NCBI RefSeq assembly: GCF_014836635.1
Contig: NZ_JACSQL010000008.1
Location: forward strand, 185,044-249,043
From: Paenibacillus gallinarum
Lineage (GTDB): Bacteria > Bacillota > Bacilli > Paenibacillales > Paenibacillaceae
Reading direction: 5' to 3'
DNA length: 64,000 nt
Part shown: positions 1 through 8,319 of the stretch, in pieces
Layout: each line of letters starts with the position of its first letter
How positions within the stretch are numbered: the first letter of the stretch is position 1
Translations under genes and position numbers: made by a program
The notes under the pieces: generated by a model
Databases searched by the model: none
What the model was told of the DNA's origin: nothing
What the model saw: only the letters and a program-made list of their open reading frames with translations

Positions 1-1
1 T

Positions 2-463
2 TTTGGAGACGGAATTAATATCGAAGACACGATGGGTGTCCTTGTAAAATACAAAAATCGTGCAGTCCTTACGTATTCCCTGAATGCGTATATGCCGTGG
101 GAAGGATACCGTATTGCTTTTAATGGCAGTAAGGGACGGATTGAAATGAATATTGTTGAACAGTCCTACGTGAATGCAGGCGGAGACCGGGCGAACGAAG
201 GTGCACTGCAAGGACATAGTATCAAAGTATTCCCAATGTTTGATGTGCCTTACCTGGTTGATGTAGAGGAAGGAGAAGGAGGACACGGAGGAGGCGACCC
301 AGTTCTTCTGAATGATCTATTTGGTGAGCCGGTACATGATCCATTTGACCGCGCAGCGAACCACGTGGATGGAGCACGTTCTATTTTGACAGGGATTGCT
401 GCTAACAAAGCCATTCGTACCGGACTTCCTGTACAGATTGATGATCTTGTGAAGTTCTACTAG
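2..463 (+). CDS. Gfo/Idh/MocA family oxidoreductase, C-terminal part
   Basis: This is the last 153 residues of an open frame that enters from the left edge, so the start is outside the window. The segment contains YRIAFNGSKGRIEMN, the type of substrate-domain beta-sheet sequence found in the C-terminal half of NAD(P)-dependent sugar/inositol dehydrogenases of this family, and ends with SILTGIAANKAIRTGLPVQ, a typical family ending. The NAD-binding Rossmann half is not visible. It sits directly upstream of a GH88/GH105-type glycoside hydrolase on the same strand, which suggests a carbohydrate-utilisation operon. Family assignment is fairly secure; substrate is unknown. Confidence 0.75.
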   Translation, partial: FGDGINIEDTMGVLVKYKNRAVLTYSLNAYMPWEGYRIAFNGSKGRIEMNIVEQSYVNAGGDRANEGALQGHSIKVFPMFDVPYLVDVEEGEGGHGGGDPVLLNDLFGEPVHDPFDRAANHVDGARSILTGIAANKAIRTGLPVQIDDLVKFY

Positions 464-578
464 GACGTTTTCCGTGATAACGGACTCTATAAATTAAGAA
501 CAGAAGGGACTGGTCCTCATTCGATATTTTCATGCTAATGAAGCGATAGCGAGCCGTGTACCTGATTCCATTCCGGAT

Positions 579-2747
579 GTGCTTGAGACAATTGCACAGC
601 GATATATCGGGGATAATCCTAAGCATTCGTTTCTATTTCGCGCCTTTCATAGAGAGGGGTTCAAGAGACTTTCGGATTATAGATATGAAATGGATCTCTG
701 TGAACGTCTGCCGGAAGCAACTACCGGAAGTTATGCTTATGTATGGGGAAAGTTGTGGAGCGGACATCCGCAGGAAACGAAACTGAATATGAGTTTAAGC
801 TGCTATAGTCCTGTGAAAATTTATGTGAACGGAGCCTTATTTTTCACTTCGGATCTGCATCAAGAACTATTTCCAGAAAGACGAACTGCTCTGCAAATTC
901 CCGTTCAGTACGGTTGGAATGATGTCATTCTTCAGTTTGTGAAGACCGATGTTGGGTTTGGCGGTGTCTTTGGTACAGGTTCGTTTAAGAATTTTCCTCT
1001 TCATTTTATTGTTCCAAGTCATGACCGGGATGGAATGGAAGGGTGGCTGTATTCTGAAGCGTTTCGAGAGCCTCCGGCAGAGCTGCCTCGACAAGGGATG
1101 ACCGAAGAAGAAACGGGGCTTACCTGGTATCCTCGGCAGCATTGGACTGAACTAGAGGAACATTCTGGAGTATTCGCAAGGCTCTATGGAACAGAGCAGC
1201 AGGCGGAAGCGTACGCCTGGACAACAGTTGCTGTAAATAAGCCGGGAAGCCCCCCTCTTTTATTGAAAGGCAGACACGACGGACCGATTACGGTCTACTT
1301 AGATGGAGCGATGATCTATGAATCAAAGGCATCTGAAGGGGAACTGACACTGCCGATTCAGCGCAAGTTCGGTGTTCATCATCTGGTCATTAAGGGAGCC
1401 TGTCTTGATTCTTCAGTTTCCAGGTGGGGATTTCATCTGGAGGAGATCGAGCAGGAGAGCGGGGCAGCACTGATCTCACCTTATCCCGTAGCGGGGAGCC
1501 GCGATCCTTACCTATACCTAGGACCTTTTGAGCCGGGGACAAATTTACCCCCTGCTCAGGTTCAGGAAGTACACCGTGTATTTGATGATGGCAAAAAAGG
1601 CGTATACTATGAGCTAGATCAGCCAGGAACGACCATCCGGCCTTATCTCGAAAACACACATTATGGTAAATGGAATTATCCTTTAGGGGTCACATTACTC
1701 GGCCTTCTGCATACGGGAACGGAGCTTGGAAGAGAAGATTATATTCGCTATGGCGTAGATCATATTTCACTTAGTACTACCTTTGATCAGTATGGGTTAT
1801 GGGACAGGGCAATGTATGGAGCGGCAGGGATTAATAATCAGCTGTCAGCCATCGATAGTTTGGATGACTGCGGTTCTTTTGGAGCGACGATGATGGCAGC
1901 GATGGATCTGCAGGATATTCCTTATGGAAGAGAGACAGCAGACCGTATTGCTGCTTATATCACGGAGGAGCAAGAACGTTTGGAAGATGGGGCTTTCTTT
2001 CGCCAAAGAGGCAGTGGTGAGATGCGTCAGGAGACAATGTGGTGTGATGATTTATACATGAGCACTCCTTTTCTATCCCGTTACGCGCGGCTGTCCGGGG
2101 ATTCCTCGTATTTAGAGGATGCGGTACAACAATTTTTGCTGTTCCGTAAATATCTCTATATTCCGAAACTGCAAGTGATGTCTCATGTATATGATTTTGT
2201 TAGAGGCAGCGCAACGGGAATCCCATGGGGACGAGGGAATGGGTGGGTGCTTTTCTCACTCACTGAACTTCTGGAGATCCTTCCTGAGAATCATGCTAAG
2301 CGCTCCGAACTGATATCTTTTTATAGGAATTTGTGTGAAGGTTATCTTCGTCTACAAGGAGAAAATGGTCTGTGGCATCAGGTACTAAACCGTCCTGATA
2401 GTTATGAAGAAAGTTCTTGCACGTCTATGTTTATTTATGCTTATGCCAAAGGGATTCGTAACGGCTGGTTGACCGAGCCTGCTCCGTATATTGATGCGGT
2501 ATTCCAAGGCTGGAGAGGGCTGACTCGTGTCGCGATTGATGCGAAAGGCAATATTTACGGTGTCTGCCGCGGCTCAGGATATTCTTTTACAGCAGCCTAT
2601 TATAAAGATGATTTAGGATGGAACCTGAATGATACGCATGGAATTGGAATCGTGCTTCTTGCAGGTGTAGAAGCGTTGCGTTTACAAAATGAGCTTGAAA
2701 AAACAGAAGCTGCTGAAGCCGCAGCGGTTTCACCTCGTTCTTCTTAA
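579..2747 (+). CDS. GH88/GH105-type glycoside hydrolase (unsaturated rhamnogalacturonyl hydrolase-like)
   Basis: A 722-residue protein. Residues about 1-290 look like beta-rich accessory modules, and about 300-690 form the (alpha/alpha)6-barrel of the YteR/YesR type. Visible family motifs are NNQLSAIDSLDDCG, MWCDDLYMSTPFLSR (with the Asp pair expected near the active site), and GIPWGRGNGWVLFSLTE. Such enzymes remove unsaturated uronic residues from pectin-derived oligosaccharides; the exact substrate here is inferred only. No signal peptide is seen, so it is probably cytoplasmic. The start is doubtful: the GTG at 579 has no ribosome binding site, while the frame stays open to 498 and an AGAAGGGA at 502-509 would serve an ATT at 519. 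A terminator follows. Confidence 0.75.
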   Translation: MLETIAQRYIGDNPKHSFLFRAFHREGFKRLSDYRYEMDLCERLPEATTGSYAYVWGKLWSGHPQETKLNMSLSCYSPVKIYVNGALFFTSDLHQELFPERRTALQIPVQYGWNDVILQFVKTDVGFGGVFGTGSFKNFPLHFIVPSHDRDGMEGWLYSEAFREPPAELPRQGMTEEETGLTWYPRQHWTELEEHSGVFARLYGTEQQAEAYAWTTVAVNKPGSPPLLLKGRHDGPITVYLDGAMIYESKASEGELTLPIQRKFGVHHLVIKGACLDSSVSRWGFHLEEIEQESGAALISPYPVAGSRDPYLYLGPFEPGTNLPPAQVQEVHRVFDDGKKGVYYELDQPGTTIRPYLENTHYGKWNYPLGVTLLGLLHTGTELGREDYIRYGVDHISLSTTFDQYGLWDRAMYGAAGINNQLSAIDSLDDCGSFGATMMAAMDLQDIPYGRETADRIAAYITEEQERLEDGAFFRQRGSGEMRQETMWCDDLYMSTPFLSRYARLSGDSSYLEDAVQQFLLFRKYLYIPKLQVMSHVYDFVRGSATGIPWGRGNGWVLFSLTELLEILPENHAKRSELISFYRNLCEGYLRLQGENGLWHQVLNRPDSYEESSCTSMFIYAYAKGIRNGWLTEPAPYIDAVFQGWRGLTRVAIDAKGNIYGVCRGSGYSFTAAYYKDDLGWNLNDTHGIGIVLLAGVEALRLQNELEKTEAAEAAAVSPRSS

Positions 2748-2779
2748 GTGCCAATCTGAAGATTCGTTCAAATGATAAC

Positions 2780-2820
2780 AAAAGGGTAAGAGGCTCATAT
2801 AGAGTCCCTTGCCCTTTTTG
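2780..2820 (+). terminator. Rho-independent terminator after the glycoside hydrolase
   Basis: The stem AAAAGGGTAAG pairs with CTTGCCCTTTTT around an inner GG-CTC/GAG-TCC helix. The A and T tracts on the two sides mean it may also stop transcription of the opposing DUF72 gene. Confidence 0.75.
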
Positions 2821-2834
2821 TATATGTGCCATAG

Positions 2835-3713
2835 CTAGAAGAGTTCAAGCTGCTCGGGTTCTTCTTCCTGTCTTTGTTTCACGATATCAGAAGCGAGAGG
2901 CTGAGGTGACATGCCTAGTAAGGTCATCAGCTGTTTTGCATTAGCAGCGGCATCTCCGCCGGAGTTGTTGTTAAATACAATGCAGATTTCTTTGCTTTGA
3001 CGAGATAACTCATGAAGCTTCAGCTTCCAATCGGCGAGTTCTTCTTCATTGTAGCGGTAAAGATACCTTACTTCTCTCCAGTTAGGAGCTCCGCTTTGAT
3101 GCCAGCCAGCGGCATTTCTTCCATGGAATCGAATAATGGATAGATCATCGTCTGTGGCAGATAGGATGGTAGGTATAGAGCCTTGTCCTGCATCAGGTTC
3201 ATCGCAGATGCTGTGAATCCAGCCTTCACGGCGCATGAAGGCAAGTGTTTTTGCCTGCATGTCTCCTTCAAACCAGCTCTGGTGGCGAAACTCCAGCGCA
3301 CAGGGAATCCCTTGCATGCGTTCTTTGATCTCACGCAGTGTATTTACGTTGTCCCGAGTACAATCAAACCAAGGCGGAAACTGAAATAACACAGCTTTTA
3401 GTTTGCCGCATTCGATCATAGGTTTAAGAGATTCGTTAAACGCAGCATACATACTTTCTGTATCTGTAAAGTAAGGTTTGCCGCGAAGATGGCCTGTCAT
3501 CCCTTGATACGCCTTAACAATAAATGAAAAGTGTTCCGGTGTATCTTCAGCCCACTTTGCCATGCGATCTGCCGGCTGAACAGCATAGAAGCTGCTGTCT
3601 ACTTCCACAATGGGAAAATGGGCGCTGTATTCGGCCAGTTTATCTTTGGATTTCGTGCCGGGCAGGTACAGATCATCATGGTCGCCCCAGCCCGTTAGAC
3701 CAATATGGATCAT
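2835..3713 (-). CDS. DUF72 domain-containing protein (YunF-like)
   Basis: A 292-residue protein that opens with MIHIGLTGWGDHDDLY and continues with YSAHFPIVEVDSSFYAVQP, FSFIVKAYQGMTGH and LFQFPPWF, all typical of the DUF72 TIM-barrel-like family. The start was placed at 3713 because AGGAGGT lies nine bases upstream; the frame is open for 17 more codons but these lack a binding site and family similarity. The family has no firmly established biochemical role. It is divergently arranged to the MBL-fold gene and appears monocistronic. Confidence 0.85.
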   Translation of the reverse strand: MIHIGLTGWGDHDDLYLPGTKSKDKLAEYSAHFPIVEVDSSFYAVQPADRMAKWAEDTPEHFSFIVKAYQGMTGHLRGKPYFTDTESMYAAFNESLKPMIECGKLKAVLFQFPPWFDCTRDNVNTLREIKERMQGIPCALEFRHQSWFEGDMQAKTLAFMRREGWIHSICDEPDAGQGSIPTILSATDDDLSIIRFHGRNAAGWHQSGAPNWREVRYLYRYNEEELADWKLKLHELSRQSKEICIVFNNNSGGDAAANAKQLMTLLGMSPQPLASDIVKQRQEEEPEQLELF

Positions 3714-3898
3714 TAAGGTGTACCTCCTCGCCTCATTTTTCTGGTAAACTTTCTTTGTCCGCACATTATATAGTAAGTTTTATAGGGGTTCAAATGCGAT
3801 AACCCATACCATTTTAATACGACCTTACCTATCGGTTTGAAACAGACGGGATTTATTATATTTCTTTTTATGTCAGTTATAGAAGAGAGAGGAAACAT

Positions 3899-4912
3899 AT
3901 GAAACTGCCTGAATGGACATTCCACGAGGAAGAAGAATTGACACGGGTTAAAATTTCCATGTCCGGCCCATTACGATGGGTGAACAGTTATCTGTGGAGA
4001 GGGGAAAAAGGTGTTGTCATTGTGGATCCTGGCCCGCGTAGTAACCAGACAGAAGAGGAATGGCATGTAGTCTGGAATGCATTATCGATTACGCCGCAGG
4101 AGATCACAGATATCGTCCTGACACATCATCACCCAGATCATTACGGATTAGCCGGCTGGATGCAGGAACAGACAGGAGCAAGCGTATGGATGTCTCGGCG
4201 TGCACATCAGGAAGCTGAATTTATGTGGGGGAGAGAGGCGGAGATTAATCACGTTCTGCCCGTATATTTTCGCAGCCATGGTATGACAGAGATATGGACG
4301 GAGCAGCTGCTTCCTCACCTAGAAAGTTTCGACCCCCAGGTTAGCCCAACACCCTTGGTACAATATGTAGAAGAGGGTGCTTTTGAAGTGGGAGGGCGAA
4401 CGTTTCAGGTCATTGAAACTTCAGGACATGCTCCTGGGCATTTGTCATTCTACGAGGCGGACAGGGAACTGATTCTATGCGGAGATGCGGTTCTGCCGCA
4501 AATTTCACCGAATATTAGCTTACTGCCTGGCAGTGATCCAGAGCCGCTGCTTTCTTTTATGCAAGGATTAGACGAGCTCGGAGCGCTCTCTGTGCGTAAA
4601 GCTTTTCCAGGTCATCGGCATCCGATGAGATCTTTCCACGAGCGTATAAGTTCACTGAAGATTCACCACGAAGAACGGCTGAATCAGATCGAGAAAATGA
4701 TTGGCGAACAGCCGCAGTCTGCATTTGAAGTTTGCACGGCCCTATTCGGACAGAAATTTGGAATTCATCAAATGCGTTTTGCTATGGCGGAGTCGTTAGC
4801 TCATCTGCAAGAGCTTGTTCGTCAGGGAAGAGCTGATCTCACTTCAATCACAGAGCAGGGAAGCAAGCATCCGCTGTATGTTTATGTAATCAAAACGAAG
4901 GACAACCCTTGA
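3899..4912 (+). CDS. MBL-fold metallo-hydrolase
   Basis: A 337-residue protein of the metallo-beta-lactamase fold. The metal-binding motif LTHHHPDHYGL (H-x-H-x-D-H) is at about residues 76-86, followed by SGHAPGHLSFY, LILCGDAVLP and FPGHRHPMRS, which supply the remaining His and Asp ligands. A C-terminal helical part (about 245-330) resembles the winged-helix-like tail of glyoxalase II-related and YqjP-type hydrolases. It is probably a two-metal hydrolase, but the substrate is unknown. GAGAGAGGAAA precedes the ATG. The stop codon lies inside the first arm of a terminator. Confidence 0.8.
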   Translation: MKLPEWTFHEEEELTRVKISMSGPLRWVNSYLWRGEKGVVIVDPGPRSNQTEEEWHVVWNALSITPQEITDIVLTHHHPDHYGLAGWMQEQTGASVWMSRRAHQEAEFMWGREAEINHVLPVYFRSHGMTEIWTEQLLPHLESFDPQVSPTPLVQYVEEGAFEVGGRTFQVIETSGHAPGHLSFYEADRELILCGDAVLPQISPNISLLPGSDPEPLLSFMQGLDELGALSVRKAFPGHRHPMRSFHERISSLKIHHEERLNQIEKMIGEQPQSAFEVCTALFGQKFGIHQMRFAMAESLAHLQELVRQGRADLTSITEQGSKHPLYVYVIKTKDNP

Positions 4913-4936
4913 TTAGATGATAGGGTTGTCCTTTTC
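4898..4936 (+). terminator. Terminator overlapping the end of the MBL-fold gene
   Basis: AAGGACAACCCT pairs with AGGGTTGTCCTT around a 12-base loop, followed by TTTTCT. The left arm overlaps the last codons of the gene. It may act for both converging genes. Confidence 0.75.
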
Positions 4937-4970
4937 TACTTATCCATCTGGTGCAGTGATAAAGGACTGT

Positions 4971-5549
4971 TTATTTTTCGATTTCCATAATCTCTTCCAT
5001 ATCGTCTCTAACCGGATACCCGCCGAGTTCTTCTTCCCGCTCAGCCTGTTTACGATGGGCAATCCGACTACTGGCTGAAGCAGCGACAGCACCTACAATA
5101 TCGTCAAGGAACGTGTGAATATGACCATCGTTCTTGTCGTTTAATTTCTCTAAGATTCCCGGTTTTAATTTATCAATGTACCCGTAATTGGTAAATCCAA
5201 TACTGCCATATACGTTCACAATGGAAAAAGCGAGCACTTCATCCACTCCGTAAAGGCCTTCATCATGTTTGATCATATCCTGCAGCGGCGAGATGAGTTT
5301 TCCTTCTTCTGCAAGGATATCAAGCTGAATTCCTGTAATTACGGCATTTTGTACTTCGCGTTTCTTGAGCACTTGCTTCACGTTATGAATGCACTCTTCC
5401 ATGGTGAGCTCAGGATAGTATTTTGATTGTAGCAGCATGACAAGTTCCGCAATCTCTTCTACTTTCACACCACGTTTTTCCAGCCATTCATTCGTTGCTT
5501 CGGCTACCTTTCGGCTGTTCAAGCTATAAGGCATATTGTCCAGTGTCAT
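4971..5549 (-). CDS. Phosphatidylglycerophosphatase A-related protein (YutG family)
   Basis: A 192-residue protein matching the YutG/PgpA-like family by the pattern NAVITGIQLD, GVDEVLAFSIVNVYGSIGFTNYGY and HTFLDDIVGAVAASASSRIAHR. PgpA enzymes dephosphorylate phosphatidylglycerolphosphate. The YutG type lacks the extra membrane helices of the Gram-negative enzymes, so the activity is by family inference. The start at 5549 (ATG) has AAAGGAG at a spacing of eight; the upstream GTG at 5558 overlaps that binding site and was rejected. It is divergent from gerM. Confidence 0.8.
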   Translation of the reverse strand: MTLDNMPYSLNSRKVAEATNEWLEKRGVKVEEIAELVMLLQSKYYPELTMEECIHNVKQVLKKREVQNAVITGIQLDILAEEGKLISPLQDMIKHDEGLYGVDEVLAFSIVNVYGSIGFTNYGYIDKLKPGILEKLNDKNDGHIHTFLDDIVGAVAASASSRIAHRKQAEREEELGGYPVRDDMEEIMEIEK

Positions 5550-5670
5550 TATCTTCACTCCTTTGTCAAAGCACAGTTTATCCCGTTTCTTTAAAATTTA
5601 GTTATTTTTTAACCAAGAGCTCGTATACATAGTAGTACAATCTGTACAAAATTGTTAGGAGGACATCGAT

Positions 5671-6726
5671 ATGAGTCGTTTCCAGCGCAAGGTTAAAATG
5701 ATATCTGCAGCGGGTCTGATTACGGTTCCTGTATTACTTACAGGATGCGGTATATTTCCATCACAAACTTCTCAGCCCATTGACGAGCCACCTTCCATCA
5801 TTGAATCTGCGATGATCAAGGCAGCCGAGGGAAAAGGAGGCGCTCTTCAAACGGCGCAAGCCACTATTTATTTGAAAGATCAGAATGGTCTACTTGCTCC
5901 TGTTACTATGTCACTTCCTACTCTTGGAGATTTAACCTTTGCTGAATCAGAACTCGCTGCACTCGTAACGGGAGGAGCTTACTCGGGGTATCTGCCGGAA
6001 GGGTTTACAGGTGTGCTTCCACAAGGAACAGAAATTAAGGATGTAAGTATTGATACAGAGAACAAGCTGGCTGTTGTTGAATTCAACTCCAAATTTACGG
6101 AGTATAAGCCAGAAGAAGAACGTCAGATTCTTGAAGCACTCACCTGGACACTTACCGGAAATCCAGATGTGCAAAATATACAGCTGTGGGTAGATGGGAA
6201 GAAGCTAAACGAAATGCCAGTCAACGGAACACCAGTTGCGCAGTCTCTAACACGAGGGATGGGTATCAATCTTGATCTTGGCAGTTCGCTGTCCACAAAC
6301 TCAAGTCCTGTTACGGTATATTTTACCGACTCGACGCCAGACGGAGTGGAATACTATGTCCCTGTGACGAGGTTAATAGAACCGAGTAATGATCGTCTCA
6401 AATCAGCCCTGACTGAACTCATTAAAGGACCGGGAAGCGGTGAACTGGATATGGTGCTGACAACAGGCACACTTCTAGAATCTGTCGTAACTGGAGAAGA
6501 TGGTATCGTTACTGTAGCTCTGCAGGATGATATCTTTGCAGAAGGAGTTACTGTCCCTACCTCACTTTTACAATCGGTTGTAATGACGGTAGCGGATAAC
6601 TCAGGTAATCCAGATATCAAAGTGAAGATTACACTAAATGATCAGAAGACAGTAATAGGTGAAGATGAGCAGAATTATGGAGAACCGGTCACGAAACCAG
6701 AGTATATTAATGAAATTCCAATTTAA
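5671..6726 (+). CDS. gerM: GerMN domain lipoprotein, spore germination/sporulation protein
   Basis: A 351-residue lipoprotein: the signal peptide ends in the lipobox LTGC at about residues 23-26. Two GerMN domains follow, about 75-190 (FAESELAALVTGGAYSGYLP onward) and 215-335 (VTVYFTDSTPDGVEYYVPVT onward). In Bacillus subtilis GerM is needed for normal sporulation and germination and interacts with the engulfment-channel machinery. The downstream order rph-rdgB is the same as in B. subtilis, which supports the name. TTAGGAGG precedes the ATG. Confidence in the family is high. Confidence 0.92.
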   Translation: MSRFQRKVKMISAAGLITVPVLLTGCGIFPSQTSQPIDEPPSIIESAMIKAAEGKGGALQTAQATIYLKDQNGLLAPVTMSLPTLGDLTFAESELAALVTGGAYSGYLPEGFTGVLPQGTEIKDVSIDTENKLAVVEFNSKFTEYKPEEERQILEALTWTLTGNPDVQNIQLWVDGKKLNEMPVNGTPVAQSLTRGMGINLDLGSSLSTNSSPVTVYFTDSTPDGVEYYVPVTRLIEPSNDRLKSALTELIKGPGSGELDMVLTTGTLLESVVTGEDGIVTVALQDDIFAEGVTVPTSLLQSVVMTVADNSGNPDIKVKITLNDQKTVIGEDEQNYGEPVTKPEYINEIPI

Positions 6727-6825
6727 TGAATAATTCTTAACCTGTAAAAGGTGCTTTTGATGGACCATTTTGGTAGAATAAAAAAGACTATTACAGGACG
6801 CTTAAGACGTAGGAGGCAGTAAAAG

Positions 6826-7581
6826 ATGAGATCTAACGGACGCACCAGTGAACAGCTAAGGCCGATCACGATAACCGCAGGTACCAACAAATTCGCAGAA
6901 GGTTCCGTATTTATTGAGGTGGGGGACACCAAAGTAATTTGTACAGCAACTGTGGATGAGAAAGTACCGCATTTCATGAAGGGACAAGGCAAAGGCTGGG
7001 TGACAGCTGAATATTCCATGCTTCCTCGGGCAACACAAACCCGGAATCAACGTGAGGCAGCTCGCGGCAAATTAACGGGTCGTACCATGGAAATACAGCG
7101 ACTCATTGGACGTGCTTTACGGTCCGTGGTTGATTTGCAAGCACTTGGTGAGCGCACAATTACCCTGGATTGCGATGTGATTCAGGCGGATGGAGGAACA
7201 CGTACGACTTCCATTACCGGTGCCTTTGTTGCGATGGCCATTGCAATTGACAAAATTGCTCAGCAGCATCGTTTGCCTGTATTCCCGATCACTGATTATC
7301 TTGCTTCGGTGAGTGTTGGTGTAGTAGGACAGGAAGCTATGCTTGATCTGAACTATGAAGAAGATTCCAAAGCGAAAGTCGATATGAATATCGTGATGAC
7401 AGGCAGCGGTGAATTTGTAGAGCTGCAAGGAACGGGCGAAGAGAGACCATTCAGCCGTAAGGAACTGGACGAATTACTCAGCCTTGGGGAACGCGGTGTG
7501 CTTGAGATGATTAAGCTGCAGAAAGAAACACTAGGTCCGATCGCACTGAAGATCGGTTCACGCGGAATTGGGGAGGCTTGA
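6826..7581 (+). CDS. rph: Ribonuclease PH
   Basis: A 251-residue phosphorolytic 3'-5' exoribonuclease that trims tRNA 3' ends with phosphate. It starts [14 protein letters not shown] and contains the characteristic [37 protein letters not shown] block (read in two parts: [11 protein letters not shown] and [19 protein letters not shown]), including the phosphate-binding GGTRT segment. TAGGAGG lies upstream of the ATG. It is 99 bp downstream of gerM and seven bases upstream of rdgB, so gerM-rph-rdgB is probably one transcript. Confidence 0.96.
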   Translation: MRSNGRTSEQLRPITITAGTNKFAEGSVFIEVGDTKVICTATVDEKVPHFMKGQGKGWVTAEYSMLPRATQTRNQREAARGKLTGRTMEIQRLIGRALRSVVDLQALGERTITLDCDVIQADGGTRTTSITGAFVAMAIAIDKIAQQHRLPVFPITDYLASVSVGVVGQEAMLDLNYEEDSKAKVDMNIVMTGSGEFVELQGTGEERPFSRKELDELLSLGERGVLEMIKLQKETLGPIALKIGSRGIGEA

Positions 7582-7588
7582 TTCTCCC

Positions 7589-8215
7589 ATGTTTCAGCTT
7601 GATAGCCCCATTGTTATTGTAGCCACTAAGAATAAAGGAAAAGTCCGTGAATTCTCCCATGCATTTGCTGCACTTGGTATAGAAGTAAAGAGCATGTATG
7701 ACTATCCGGACCTGCCTGATGTGGTGGAAGACGGTGAGACGTTTGCTGCTAATGCGTTTAAGAAAGCAAAAGCTGTAGGCGATGCCCTGTATCTTCCTGT
7801 ACTCGCTGACGATTCCGGCTTATGTGTGGATCGATTGGACGGAGCTCCAGGCGTATACTCTGCGAGATATGCCGGTGAAGGTGCGACGGATGCCGACAAT
7901 AATGAGAAGCTGCTAAGTACACTCGGCTCTCTTCAGCTTGGTGAAGATACAGAGCAGCCTCTCCTTAGTCCCGCCCGGTTTGTGTGTGCCTTAGTGCTAT
8001 ACGATCCTTCAACAGGAAATAAGGTGGAGTCTTTCGGTTCAGTAGAAGGGTTTATTACATCCGAAGGTGCCGGACAAGGCGGTTTTGGATATGATCCGCT
8101 CTTTTATTTGCCGGAGTATGACAAAACGATGGCTGAACTTAGCCTGGATGAGAAGCAAGCCATTAGTCATCGGGGAGCTGCACTGCGCGAACTGATGGCG
8201 AAGTTAAAGGCATAG
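7589..8215 (+). CDS. rdgB: Non-canonical purine NTP pyrophosphatase (RdgB/HAM1, XTP/dITP diphosphatase)
   Basis: A 208-residue enzyme that hydrolyses dITP, ITP and XTP to monophosphates and so cleans the nucleotide pool. The start shows the diagnostic VIVATKNKGKVREF; LADDSGLCVDRLDGAPGVYSARYAG and GYDPLFYLPEY are also family signatures, followed by KQAISHRGAALREL. The start is taken as ATG 7589 with GGGGAGG upstream; a TTG at 7568 in the same frame overlaps the binding site. It lies immediately after rph. Confidence 0.95.
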   Translation: MFQLDSPIVIVATKNKGKVREFSHAFAALGIEVKSMYDYPDLPDVVEDGETFAANAFKKAKAVGDALYLPVLADDSGLCVDRLDGAPGVYSARYAGEGATDADNNEKLLSTLGSLQLGEDTEQPLLSPARFVCALVLYDPSTGNKVESFGSVEGFITSEGAGQGGFGYDPLFYLPEYDKTMAELSLDEKQAISHRGAALRELMAKLKA

Positions 8216-8264
8216 TACACCTATGAGTACACGAATACCTTCCTGAGATTATCATCCAGGAAGA

Positions 8265-8297
8265 GAAAAAAGACCTGCCGGTGGCAGGTCTTTTTTT
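8265..8297. terminator. Bidirectional terminator between rdgB and asnO
   Basis: AGACCTGCC pairs with GGCAGGTCT around a short loop, with an A-run before and a T-run after. It is placed between two converging genes and can serve both. Confidence 0.9.
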
Positions 8298-8319
8298 ATA
8301 ATACTAATACGTTTCTCTA

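Noticed and set aside
7568..7588. TTG start of rdgB at 7568
   Set aside because: It overlaps the likely binding site and adds residues not expected in the family; ATG 7589 is preferred.
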